Shown piece by piece: positions 55,169 through 63,239 of a DNA stretch of 64,000 nt. The notes below the pieces were generated by a model. That model was not told the DNA's origin. It was given only the letters and a program-made list of their open reading frames with translations, and ran no database searches. A program made the position numbers and the translations under genes. Numbering within the stretch: position 1 is the stretch's first letter; every line of letters starts with the position of its first letter. The DNA is taken from contig WQBJ01000017.1 in NCBI GenBank assembly GCA_013032095.1, positions 41,444 to 105,443 on the forward strand. Reading direction: 5' to 3'. Source of the DNA: Ruegeria atlantica (GTDB lineage: Bacteria > Pseudomonadota > Alphaproteobacteria > Rhodobacterales > Rhodobacteraceae).

Positions 55169-57178
55169 TTATGCTGCCTCGTTACTAAGATCTTTCAGGA
55201 TGTCGCCCAGAATATCGTCGCGCGATTTCTTGGGCGTCACACCTGCCATCAGAGCCGCTTGGTTTGGGTCCTGCTCGGCCGAAGCCGAAATATTCAGCAG
55301 GGTTTCTTTCTGCTCGCGCAGGAAGTCGGCCAAACCGGCCCGGACATTTTCAAGAACCGCCGCGATCTGGTTTTCCTCGATGTCTTTGGTGATCGAGTTT
55401 GCCTCAGAGGCGATCAAGCGTGTGTAGTCGGCGGCATAAGCCTCGAACCCCTTGCGACGCTGCCACCAGCGGCGCCACCACGTGCTTTGCAGGTCCAAAG
55501 CGATAGTGCGCCCAATGCCAAGTGGCGGCGGAACGCGGGGGACGATTGGCGCCTCAATGCTGAATTCTCCCAGATGGTTGCCCAGCAGTTTTTGATACAA
55601 GGCTTCAACGTCGGATGCAGCCGTACTGTAAAGCGCGCCAGCCTCTTTCCGCATCGAACGCGCAAAGCTGAAATAGGCTGCTTTCTGCAGGGTGCGAAGG
55701 CCCGCCGGGTCATATTGCCAGGTACCTTGCTCGCCATTCTTTTCCAGGTGCGCAATCAGAGAATCTGTGGCCCGCTTGACGAAATTGTCTTCTGCCGATT
55801 TCAGACGTTCCAGCACTTTGTCTCGCAGGGACGTGGTCAATGCGGCGGCTTTCTTTTCGTACTCTTCGGTTACCTTGACGATGGCTTCCTCGGGTGACAC
55901 GCCATCCAGATCGCGCACAACGCCTTGACCATCGGACAGGTTCTTGGCCACCGCAGTCGCGCGGATCTGACTGGCGATGTTGCGGGCCCGGTGACGTACG
56001 CGGTCCAGCAGGCGCGTGCCTGCGCCTTCGGCGATACGTTCGTTCATGGCCAGCAGAAGATCGGGCAGGCCGGACAGAGCCCATATCTTGTCAAGTGACG
56101 GAGCCTGATCACCAAACCCGGCAGCCAGATAGAAGGTGTTTAGGGCCTCGCGCGATTCCTCATTCATAATGTCGGGGTTGCCGGTCAATGCCGCCTCGGC
56201 CCAAAGCGCGCTACCGAACACGACGCTGGTGTTGGTGTCGATGTTGTTTTGTTTCAACGTGTCTTGAATCCGGTCGCGGATTTCCGGCACCTGATTCACT
56301 GGATCGGAAAGTTCGTCGATCCGGTTCACGAATAGGATGATCTGACGGTTTTCGAACTGTGAGATGATTCGCATCAGCGCCATGTCCATGGTCGTCAGCG
56401 CCTGGCTGGCGGCCAGTACAACGACACAGACCTCCGACCCACGCAGGCTACGCAGGGTGATCTGCTCGCGCACCATGAAGGTATCGTTGACGCCGGGCGT
56501 GTCGCAGAGCTTCAGAGAGATTGGGTACTGCGGAATGTCCATGAACAATTCCGCCGATTTGGTCACATCGGCAAATCGTCCTGTCTTGGGGTTGATATCC
56601 GGGTCGTCTTCGTCGCCCAGGCAGACATAGCGCTGAATCAGTTCTTCGTCGAAATAGTTGTACTGGTGGCTTTGCCCCAGGATCAGGTCGAAATGTTGGC
56701 CCAGGCGGGCCTCGGATTTGGCCTTCATCTCACCGATCTGACGACGGATGTCCTCCATCTCGTCATCGGCACCGGCCCGGTTGGCCAGTTCGCCCAGACG
56801 GCCGCCGCCGACCATGAGGTTGTCCCACTCTTCCTGCTCAAAGAAGGTAAATCTGGCCTTCTTGTCGCCCTCGGTGCGGGTGTTGATGTTGAGCGTCGTA
56901 ACCACAGAGGTCCACGGGTTCACATCCGAAGGCAACAGGGCAGGGCGCCCAGCCAGAATGTTAACGATTGAAGATTTGCCGGCTTTGACCTGCCCAACCA
57001 GCGTGACACTCGCTGTGAAGTTCTCCATCCGGGTCTTTAACGTCGCAAGCCGCGCCGAGGACCGCGCGTCGGCCACCTCTGTCAACTGGTCGATCTGTGT
57101 TGACAGGGAAGCCATAGCCGAAGTCATCGGCGTCAGCGCCTCGTTGCCTACGGACAGAAGATGGTCGTTACGCGCCAT
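55169..57178 (-). CDS. Dynamin-family GTPase, type B (copy 2)
   Basis: 669-residue dynamin-like protein, paralogous to the one at 50035. The P-loop is GQVKAGKSS (62-70), followed by LPSDVNPWTSVVT, G3 DTPGVND and G4 NRIDEL. The C-terminal stalk is helical, and a WWRRWWQRRKG segment near residue 570 is a striking basic-aromatic patch that could insert in the membrane. The start is 2 bases after the stop of the small upstream gene. The two type B proteins each pair with a type A gene, which shows the A-B unit was duplicated. Confidence 0.88.
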   Translation of the reverse strand: MARNDHLLSVGNEALTPMTSAMASLSTQIDQLTEVADARSSARLATLKTRMENFTASVTLVGQVKAGKSSIVNILAGRPALLPSDVNPWTSVVTTLNINTRTEGDKKARFTFFEQEEWDNLMVGGGRLGELANRAGADDEMEDIRRQIGEMKAKSEARLGQHFDLILGQSHQYNYFDEELIQRYVCLGDEDDPDINPKTGRFADVTKSAELFMDIPQYPISLKLCDTPGVNDTFMVREQITLRSLRGSEVCVVVLAASQALTTMDMALMRIISQFENRQIILFVNRIDELSDPVNQVPEIRDRIQDTLKQNNIDTNTSVVFGSALWAEAALTGNPDIMNEESREALNTFYLAAGFGDQAPSLDKIWALSGLPDLLLAMNERIAEGAGTRLLDRVRHRARNIASQIRATAVAKNLSDGQGVVRDLDGVSPEEAIVKVTEEYEKKAAALTTSLRDKVLERLKSAEDNFVKRATDSLIAHLEKNGEQGTWQYDPAGLRTLQKAAYFSFARSMRKEAGALYSTAASDVEALYQKLLGNHLGEFSIEAPIVPRVPPPLGIGRTIALDLQSTWWRRWWQRRKGFEAYAADYTRLIASEANSITKDIEENQIAAVLENVRAGLADFLREQKETLLNISASAEQDPNQAALMAGVTPKKSRDDILGDILKDLSNEAA

Positions 57179-57180
57179 GG

Positions 57181-57597
57181 TTAGCCTCCGGTTCCAGTAG
57201 CGGCGATTTGGTGTTGGCCTTGACAGTCCGGAGTGCTGGTCAGGATATCGATCCGGGCGATCAGGTTCAGGGCATTGCCCAGAATTTCTGCTTCGGCATC
57301 AGGCGAGATATCTTCATACGCATGAGAATCGGCCAGCACTTCGATCGAGCTGAATTGTTCACTGTTCTCCAGCATGGCCAGGCGACGCCCTGTCGGAAAA
57401 CCCTGGGACTTGGTCTTTGGCAGCGGCATACGAGAGTTGGCAAGAAGGTAGTGCCCTCCGGAGTGTGTGCGCAGCGAGACTCCAAAACCCGTGTTCGGAT
57501 GATTCCGGTTCAGAGATTTCAATTCCCCAAGGAAACTTTCGCGTGCAAGACCAACGGCATCTTGCTCGGCAGCAGCGGCATTCATCGTATTGGTCAC
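57181..57597 (-). CDS. Unrecognised small protein, first gene of the dynamin operon
   Basis: About 138 residues when started at GTG 57597, which has AAGGG 7 bases upstream. The frame stays open up to 57810 (ATG 57807), so the true start could be further upstream, but no ribosome-binding site is seen there. The protein is soluble, with a helical first part (ARESFLGELKSLNRNH), a middle beta-like region (GFGVSLRTHSGGHYLLA) and a helical end. I do not recognise it. It is 2 bases from the type B dynamin gene, so it belongs to the same operon. Confidence 0.6.
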   Translation of the reverse strand: MTNTMNAAAAEQDAVGLARESFLGELKSLNRNHPNTGFGVSLRTHSGGHYLLANSRMPLPKTKSQGFPTGRRLAMLENSEQFSSIEVLADSHAYEDISPDAEAEILGNALNLIARIDILTSTPDCQGQHQIAATGTGG

Positions 57598-58339
57598 GGC
57601 TAAGACCCTTGTGTTCGAGTTGAGCAAAAAACTGGTACTGTACCCGCGGGCAAAAAGACTCGTTAACTCCCACGCTTTATCAATTACTGGCAACGCGGTG
57701 TTATTTTGACGTGAATAAGATTTTTTGGCGTTTGAAATGTGGCGCAAATATGATCCGCTCTTTTCGTGGAGCTTCAACCCAAGGGCGTGTTCGCGAACTA
57801 TGCCCATCAACGCAAGTTTGAGTGCGTATCGGGGATCAAGTGATTGGGTGAAGAGGTTTTCTCGTTGTGTTTTCGTCGAAAACTATACAATTAAAAGACA
57901 ATATCACAGAGCATGTTGCCGGAAGTGAGTCTGGATACTCATTGGACAAGAGTTTCGGTTTGTGAGCTCTGCATCGTGCATGCTATCGCGCGATCGAATT
58001 ACTCAACGTAAGCGCGTTTAACCTGAATGGGAATTTCAATTGTTTTCTAATAGGTAACAATTGGCTCAGCGCCTTAAATAGCGGAAAATCCACGCCGCTC
58101 ATTATTAAGCGAAGAGCGCAAATCCGTGTTGTCTCAAATTTTTAAGGCAAAATGTCCTCTGTATGACTCCTCGGTCGTGATATGAACCCGCCTTTGTGTG
58201 TGCCGGATACGGCAACTGTCCTGAACAGGATTGTTGCGGGATAGGGGCCAATAAACTTTGGTGCAAGCTATTTTCCCTCTCGCACTCCGTCGCAGGCTTT
58301 GTTATTGACCACGTCATCCCGGCACATAGGGCCGGTACT
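57598..58339. other. Upstream region of the dynamin operon, no confident gene
   Basis: 742 bases, lower GC than the neighbours. The first 213 are open in the frame of the small gene. The rest contains no supported gene; short ORFs overlap the tRNA. It should contain the dynamin operon promoter: a TATAGT at 57887-57882 (minus) beside a 15-bp palindrome is the best candidate. Confidence 0.5.
57869..57883. promoter_or_regulatory. 15-bp palindrome, candidate operator of the dynamin operon
   Basis: GTTTTCG-T-CGAAAAC is a perfect 7-1-7 inverted repeat. It overlaps a TATAGT -10-like element on the minus strand by two bases and lies about 270 bases upstream of the predicted first gene. No strong -35 is seen. 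Could bind a regulator; unassigned. Confidence 0.4.
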
Positions 58340-58424
58340 GCGGGTGTGGCGAAATTGGTAGACGCACCAGATTTAGGTTCTGGCGACGCAAGTCGTGGGG
58401 GTTCAAGTCCCTCCACCCGCACCA
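58340..58424 (+). tRNA. tRNA-Leu (anticodon UAG)
   Basis: 85-base cloverleaf including CCA. Acceptor arms are GCGGGTG and CACCCGC, the anticodon loop TTTAGGT gives UAG (codon CUA), a long variable arm of class II type follows, and the T loop is TTCAAGT. The encoded 3' CCA is present. Confidence 0.96.
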
Positions 58425-58710
58425 AAAAATCACAAAAACTTCTCAAAGTAGTGATGCAAATTCCTTGATTGATGTGAGGTCCAGTTTCTAGCCCTAACTT
58501 AGGATTTTGATAGAATCTCTAAGCATGTTGTTCTGAATTCAGGCTTTGACATGCTCTGGCCCGTTCTCTGTTTGAGGATGGCCTATCACTCCCCCCTTGC
58601 CCGATCTGCCCATTGGGCGCACAATATGAGCTCATACACCAAAATGCGCCTTGGGTGCGTACCGTGACACGCTTCGCGTCCGGGGCGCCTTCTACGATAT
58701 GGAGGGCACA

Positions 58711-59181
58711 ATGACTATTGCATCTCGCCTGAAGCACCATCTGGACGCCCAGGGGATTCCCTTTGACACTGTCCCACATCCCTATGCCGCCACTGCAAGC
58801 GAATGCGCTGAAGCGGCACACGTACCTGGTGACCATCTTGCAAAATCCGTCGTAATACACATGGAGGAGGGTCCGATCCTTGCGGTTCTTCCCAGCAATC
58901 ATCAGATCGACCTCACCGCACTACAATCGATGATGGACCGCCGTCTCGGCTTGGCCCCCGAGTCCGAAATGCGCGAACTGTTTGATGATTGCGCCGTTGG
59001 CGCGGTACCACCTGTGGGCGACGCCTATAATCTGCCGACCGTAGTGGATAACAGCCTCACCGGACTCGACATGATTTGGTTCGAAGCCGGAGACCATAAA
59101 ACTCTGGTTGAGATGCGTGGTAAGGACTTCGATATGATGATGAAAGATGTAAAACACGGCACTTTCTGCTGCATGCATTAG
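58711..59181 (+). CDS. YbaK/ProX-family aminoacyl-tRNA deacylase
   Basis: 156-residue YbaK/EbsC-like protein. These proteins hydrolyse mischarged tRNAs such as Cys-tRNA(Pro) or Ala-tRNA(Pro). The conserved lysine is in DHLAKSVVIHME, followed by GPILAVLPSNHQIDL; the later segment FDDCAVGAVPPVGDAYNLP is also typical. ATG 58711 has GGAGGG at 58701-58706; an in-frame upstream start has no box. It is a single gene between tRNA-Leu and the island attachment site. Confidence 0.85.
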   Translation: MTIASRLKHHLDAQGIPFDTVPHPYAATASECAEAAHVPGDHLAKSVVIHMEEGPILAVLPSNHQIDLTALQSMMDRRLGLAPESEMRELFDDCAVGAVPPVGDAYNLPTVVDNSLTGLDMIWFEAGDHKTLVEMRGKDFDMMMKDVKHGTFCCMH

Positions 59182-59206
59182 GCTCCAGCGAAACTCTTCA
59201 CGGATT

Positions 59207-59226
59207 AACCCCGCCCCGACGGGGTT
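59207..59226 (+). terminator. Hairpin after the YbaK-type gene
   Basis: AACCCCG-CCCCGA-CGGGGTT is a 7-bp stem with a 6-base loop, 26 bases after the stop. Only a short T stretch follows, so a weak terminator. Confidence 0.5.
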
Positions 59227-59604
59227 ATTCCTGCAGTATTAAGTGATGCCAAAATGCCAAGCAAACACGGCTCTTCTAAGATTTCTTCAATCGCTCCCTG
59301 AGTTGCTTTGCTGCATTAGCAGCGCTCTCGATGGGTTAATTCAGCATCTTATCTTTGCAGTACTTCCAATGATGGAATTTGGGAATGGGCTTATGGCGTA
59401 CTTCTTGGAAGACATCGTGACGTTTTGCCAAGGCCAATAGTACCATTTGCTTTTGACAATTGTGTAGGTCCCGATGTTATGGGGCGATGCAGCCAGTAAT
59501 TTTTTTTCCTACCTTAACGGATTCTTTTGGTGCTGCCCCACGTAATTCGTCAGTGGCGCCAAAGTAGTACATCGGTAGTAATCTATTCTAATTTATGAAA
59601 TATT
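59227..59604. other. Intergenic region left of the island, nothing recognised
   Basis: 378 AT-richer bases without a supported gene, repeat or RNA. It ends at the tRNA-Pro fragment. Confidence 0.5.
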
Positions 59605-59651
59605 TGGTCGGAGTGAGAGGATTCGAACCTCCGACCCCTGCCTCCCGAAGG
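59605..59651 (-). pseudogene. 3' fragment of tRNA-Pro(CGG): island attachment site
   Basis: On the minus strand these 47 bases read as the 3' half of a tRNA-Pro: the anticodon-loop sequence with CGG, the 3' side of the anticodon arm, a complete T arm (GGAGG-TTCGAAT-CCTCT), the acceptor strand CACTCCGA and CCA. The 5' half is missing; the sequence changes to unrelated DNA right at the 5' side of the anticodon loop. This is the usual scar of a tyrosine integrase that inserts in a tRNA gene. A whole tRNA-Pro should lie at the other end of the island, to the right of the window. Confidence 0.85.
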
Positions 59652-59754
59652 ATCGGGCCTGAACTTAACCCATTGTAATCATTGCTATGCGTTCCCATTT
59701 AACTGCTCCTTTGCTCGCATTTGTACCAGTCTATATCCGGAAATAATCCGGACT

Positions 59755-60849
59755 TCAGATTGCATCCGCCGCCCCGCGCTGGTGATCCGGGTGGTGGTGG
59801 CCATAGTTCTTCTCCAGCGTCTCCAGGGACATCCCCAGAAAACCACAGGCGTCCCACTTGGGCGCGCCCTTTTGCATGAGCCAAGTAGCGCAGGTGTGCC
59901 GCAAGGTATGTGGAACAACTTTCCGGTCTCCCTCTGTCTCGAGACTAGCCGCCACAACAGCGGTTCGAAACGCACGCTTGATGTTCTGCAGAGACTTGCC
60001 GCGATGAGTGAGGACGAATTCGTCTTCCGGAAATCGCCTTCGCCTGCGCAACAGGTACTTCCTCAGGCGCGCTGGCAATCTCGAGCTCGGGCGCTCCTTC
60101 TTGGTTCTCCGACGCCCAACTGGATTCCAGTAAATGACGTTGCTGTCGAAATCGATATCCGACCAACGCAAAGAAAGGATCGCCTCCTTCCGCTGGCCGG
60201 TCAGCACGCCAATCCGGAGAAACAGGGTCAGGTGCTCGGTTTTACTCTCCGTCGGAACGCCATCTTCAATAGGGGTGTCGAAGCTTCGCGAGGCCCGGAT
60301 CAGCTTTATCGCCTCATCGCACGTCAGAAACCGGATACGCCCCTCGGGCTTTGGCGGGAGGCGAACGGAAACTTTGCGCGTAATCAGTTGATCTTCTTCC
60401 GCACGGCGGATAGCCGTCGACAACAGGCTGAGTTCTCGTCTAAGCGTGCCATCTTTGAGCCCTTTGTCGCCGCGGCCCTTCCGCCGCTTCTGGCAGTATT
60501 CCTTTATGAGCGTGTCGCTGATATCGCCGACGGAATAGCCATCGAAAAACCGGATGATTGGCTTGGCCGCATTAGCTAGCCGTTCTGGGTCGGTGACGTC
60601 ATCAAGCCGCTTGGCCAAGTAGTGCGAAATCGCGTCAGCTACATAGAATTCATGTGGCTCGACTGCGCGATCCGGCCTAAAGCGCCTTAGCTTCCATTCT
60701 GCGAAGTAGAGTTCAGCTTGGTCGCGATCCCCAGTGCCAGTCGAGTGCTCGCGGCTGCGTCCCCCTTCGGTCCAGTAGATGTACCAGTTGCCCTCGAACG
60801 GACGCTTGCGGTCGCGCTCGAGGCGCGGCGGGGATGGTCTTCTTGGCAT
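59755..60849 (-). CDS. int: Tyrosine recombinase (phage/island integrase)
   Basis: 364-residue tyrosine recombinase. An N-terminal arm-binding and SAM-like region (to about residue 165) is followed by the catalytic domain. Catalytic residues are visible: Arg in GVLTGQRKEAILSLRW, HTLRHTCATWL (H-x-x-R), and the nucleophile Tyr in LEKNYGHHHPDH. The gene ends 103 bases from the tRNA-Pro fragment and reads towards it, the normal position for the integrase of a tRNA-directed island. It overlaps the excisionase-like gene by 163 bases in another frame. Confidence 0.95.
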   Translation of the reverse strand: MPRRPSPPRLERDRKRPFEGNWYIYWTEGGRSREHSTGTGDRDQAELYFAEWKLRRFRPDRAVEPHEFYVADAISHYLAKRLDDVTDPERLANAAKPIIRFFDGYSVGDISDTLIKEYCQKRRKGRGDKGLKDGTLRRELSLLSTAIRRAEEDQLITRKVSVRLPPKPEGRIRFLTCDEAIKLIRASRSFDTPIEDGVPTESKTEHLTLFLRIGVLTGQRKEAILSLRWSDIDFDSNVIYWNPVGRRRTKKERPSSRLPARLRKYLLRRRRRFPEDEFVLTHRGKSLQNIKRAFRTAVVAASLETEGDRKVVPHTLRHTCATWLMQKGAPKWDACGFLGMSLETLEKNYGHHHPDHQRGAADAI

Positions 60850-61031
60850 GCTTTCACCGTGAAATTGTCAACGTATCGCTCCCATGCGCCGGAAGGGATC
60901 TTCGGGTTCCTGCGTCCTGGGGCCGTGTAGATATGGTCCAGCATGTCTTCACGGATCAGGTAGCGCACGTTGGACACAGGAATACCTACGCGTTCGGCCA
61001 GTTCCTTAGGAGTTTCGAGAAGTTTTTCCAC
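60687..61031 (-). CDS. Excisionase-like helix-turn-helix protein overlapping the integrase
   Basis: 114 codons; GTG start with GAGGAG 8 bases upstream. Residues 1-45 form a MerR/excisionase-type winged helix (ELAERVGIPVSNVRYLIRED and PSGAWERYVDN). The last ~50 codons run inside the integrase gene in another frame and look unstructured, so only the first half is likely to be functional. Such small proteins direct excision and often repress the integrase promoter. It is next to the divergent XRE gene, giving the typical excisionase-repressor switch layout. Confidence 0.65.
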   Translation of the reverse strand: MEKLLETPKELAERVGIPVSNVRYLIREDMLDHIYTAPGRRNPKIPSGAWERYVDNFTVKACQEDHPRRASSATASVRSRATGTSTGPKGDAAASTRLALGIATKLNSTSQNGS

Positions 61032-61207
61032 ACTTTGTCTCCTCTCATTGTTTGCTCACAAATCGAAGCGAAGGAAAACGTTTTGCGTCCAGAATGAAAC
61101 AAAACTACGCTGACACTACGAGAATCAAGCAATACACCTTCGTTCGTGCCTGCTATGATATAAATAGCCACGTATGAGGTCAATGCAAATACAAATGAAA
61201 GTAAAGT

Positions 61208-61645
61208 ATGGCTATTTCTGGCCTTGGGCATCGACTTATGGCAATACGAAACATGGCGAAATTATCCCAAGAGGAGATGTCTCAGAAGCTGGGTATCAGT
61301 CGAAGCGCCTATCAGAACTACGAACGTGGCCAGCGAGATCTGACCGCCCAGTTGCTTTTGGAAATCTATGAAGTGTTCGACGTTGATCCACTCTGGATGC
61401 TCAAAGGTGACTCGGAAGACGGCAAAGACCGAAGGCATGAAGAGATCGCTACTGCCTATCGCAAAATCGGCATTGCTGTGGAGCGCCGGATCATTGACCT
61501 GGGGTCAAGCGTCACGCCTGAAAAGAAATGGGATGCCATCAAGTTTCTTTTCGATGAATTCCTGAACGCCGATGCCTTGACCAATGAAAGCGAGGAACCG
61601 GACACAACAAGAATTGACAGTGTTTTGAGGCTTGTAAGCTTATGA
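61208..61645 (+). CDS. XRE-family (Cro/CI type) transcriptional regulator
   Basis: 145-residue protein. The N-terminal helix-turn-helix (LSQEEMSQKLGISRSAYQNY) is of the Cro/CI type, followed by a helical tail of about 75 residues. An in-frame stop lies just upstream of ATG 61208, so the start is fixed as the first ATG. It is divergent from the excisionase-like and integrase genes across a 176-base region and probably represses them. A TATGAT-ATAAAT rich stretch near 61154-61165 is a possible promoter. The following gene overlaps its stop by 4 bases. Confidence 0.88.
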   Translation: MAISGLGHRLMAIRNMAKLSQEEMSQKLGISRSAYQNYERGQRDLTAQLLLEIYEVFDVDPLWMLKGDSEDGKDRRHEEIATAYRKIGIAVERRIIDLGSSVTPEKKWDAIKFLFDEFLNADALTNESEEPDTTRIDSVLRLVSL

Positions 61646-62217
61646 CGACAGAAAAGTTCCCCACTGATGTGCTAAAACTACGCCCACGCAAGCTCAGGCT
61701 TGGTCGGGAAGTCGAACGCCTGCTCGAAGGTGTCTGTAGGGTCGAAGAAAGCACAGACGGCGCGCGGCAAAAGGCACGCCTCCGCCCGAGCTCCGATAGC
61801 ATCAACGCGGTCCGCTGTGCGGCCTGTGGACAGGTCGAGTACATTACGCGCGATTATTGTCGCTGTGGCCACTACCTCGCTGGCCAAGTCATGGACGAAT
61901 ACCTGGCATGGGAGCGTAATTTGATCGAGACTCATGTCCGGTTGGCTGCGGAAGCCGAAGAAAAGATGAAATCAGTCAGGTGGGCGTTTGTAGCTGCCAT
62001 GCTCTTCGTGATGTGGCCTCTTGTCCAACCTTTGCTCTATAGTGAGCAAATGCCACTGGTGACGGGGCTGTGGTTCCTCCCGGTGATTGCAATTCTTGGC
62101 TTGTATGCGTGGATCGAAAAGCTTGTTACCGCGAAGCGCGATACCTGTGCATGCGCGGTCGAAAATGCCACCTTCGAGCAATTTTTGATAGAACGTACTC
62201 CCGTACCGAGTAACTGA
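61642..62217 (+). CDS. Zinc-ribbon membrane protein of unknown function
   Basis: 191-residue protein. After a basic N-terminus, a cysteine group CAACGQVEYITRDYCRCG could bind zinc. Two hydrophobic segments follow (AFVAAMLFVMWPLVQPLL and GLWFLPVIAILGLYAWI), with an acidic stretch before the first. An ATGA overlap couples it to the XRE repressor gene. I do not recognise the family. Repressor plus membrane-protein pairs can be toxin or immunity modules, but nothing here proves that. Confidence 0.75.
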   Translation: MTTEKFPTDVLKLRPRKLRLGREVERLLEGVCRVEESTDGARQKARLRPSSDSINAVRCAACGQVEYITRDYCRCGHYLAGQVMDEYLAWERNLIETHVRLAAEAEEKMKSVRWAFVAAMLFVMWPLVQPLLYSEQMPLVTGLWFLPVIAILGLYAWIEKLVTAKRDTCACAVENATFEQFLIERTPVPSN

Positions 62218-62515
62218 AATTGCCTGAGCTTATGGATCATCCCCGTGCGCAATTTCCTTTGCTGAGCGCCCCGTATCGGCCGTCCCTAAAATACAGCGGT
62301 GTCGGCCGGCGCGATCAAGAAATCTCTAATCACAGTACTGCAAGTTATCCTAGAAAAGGGTTCGCCGAGTTTCTTGTATGGCCATCCTTTGACGAGAAGG
62401 CTGGAGGAAGGCCGTCCAATCCACCCACACAGGGGATTGGATGCCGCCAAATTGGGAGATGCAGTAAAGAAAAGCTCCTCAGGAGAGGAAGAGTCTACCT
62501 AGTCAGGTAGTGTTC
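62218..62515. other. Island intergenic region, no confident gene
   Basis: 298 bases. A 67-codon GTG-started frame (62299-62502) has no ribosome-binding site and no recognisable features, so it is not called. No RNA or repeat is seen. Confidence 0.4.
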
Positions 62516-62824
62516 CTAAGGTGATCCAATAGATCCTAACCATGTTGATATTTCATTGCGCATAATTACAGCGATTATGCCGAGCACGTAGACCGTCAGC
62601 CACTTATAGTCGATTTTTGAATCGAGCTTAGCATCTATCCTGGCAAGCAAAACTTCGATTGAGGTGAGGCGCTCCTCCACCTTATCCATCTTAGTTTCAA
62701 GTCTTGCTACACGGGCTTCCATTCCATCATATGTGCCACCGCCACCGCCTTTTGGCAAGTTTTCGAGTTGGCGGTAGGCTTCAGCCAGGGCAGTGGGAAG
62801 TTCATGAACATTATCACTATTCAT
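62516..62824 (-). CDS. Small coiled-coil tail-anchored membrane protein
   Basis: 102-residue protein. The first 35 residues are flexible and include a GGGGG run; a coiled coil (MEARVARLETKMDKVEERLT and on) of about 40 residues follows, then a C-terminal membrane segment (WLTVYVLGIIAVIM). This layout resembles XhlA-type or hemolysin-associated small phage proteins. Its start overlaps the stop of the upstream gene by 8 bases, so the two are co-translated. Function unknown. Confidence 0.65.
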   Translation of the reverse strand: MNSDNVHELPTALAEAYRQLENLPKGGGGGTYDGMEARVARLETKMDKVEERLTSIEVLLARIDAKLDSKIDYKWLTVYVLGIIAVIMRNEISTWLGSIGSP

Positions 62825-63239
62825 CGTCTTCTACGCCCACTACTTCCCGGACACTTTCGTACATTTTGCTGATCGACTCCAGAATCTCTTCGGCTTTCAT
62901 TTTGTCATGATTTTGCAGTGCAATTGACAACTGTATCGCTGCAAAATCAGTACTGCTAAGCCCTTGATACACAGCTTTCAACTTAGTCTCCAAGATACTT
63001 CTCCTAGAGCTTTCCCCTATCAGCAAGGCCGCTAGAAACTTTACTGCTTCCTCATTTTTAACTTCACCATTAAATACTCCTCGAAAAAATTCGGCGGATT
63101 TAGCATCTATTCCTGACTTAATCGCAAGTTGGACCATCCGGTCTACTTCTTGCGGTGAAAGATCATGGGGATCGCCATTCTGAGGTCGCGTAGTTTTCGT
63201 GTCGTCGGACAATTCAATCTCCAATTTTGCCCAAATCAT
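62817..63239 (-). CDS. Unrecognised soluble helical island protein
   Basis: 140-residue protein from ATG 63239; the frame extends upstream to 63326 but that part looks non-coding. It is helical, with repeated segments LSPQEVDRMVQLAIKSGID and NGEVKNEEAVKFLAALLIG, and an acidic C-terminus (VGVEDDE). No membrane segment. No family recognised. It overlaps the membrane-protein gene downstream by 8 bases; the two probably work together. Confidence 0.6.
   Translation of the reverse strand: MIWAKLEIELSDDTKTTRPQNGDPHDLSPQEVDRMVQLAIKSGIDAKSAEFFRGVFNGEVKNEEAVKFLAALLIGESSRRSILETKLKAVYQGLSSTDFAAIQLSIALQNHDKMKAEEILESISKMYESVREVVGVEDDE

Noticed and set aside
57598..57807. N-terminal extension of the small dynamin-operon gene to ATG 57807
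   Set aside because: The frame is open but there is no ribosome-binding site, and the GTG at 57597 has one; left open as an alternative.
58105..58446. Minus-strand ORF across tRNA-Leu
   Set aside because: It reads through the complement of the tRNA gene and has no ribosome-binding site or conserved features.
62299..62502. 67-codon GTG-started ORF in the island
   Set aside because: No ribosome-binding site, no recognisable domain, and unusual composition; not enough support for a gene.
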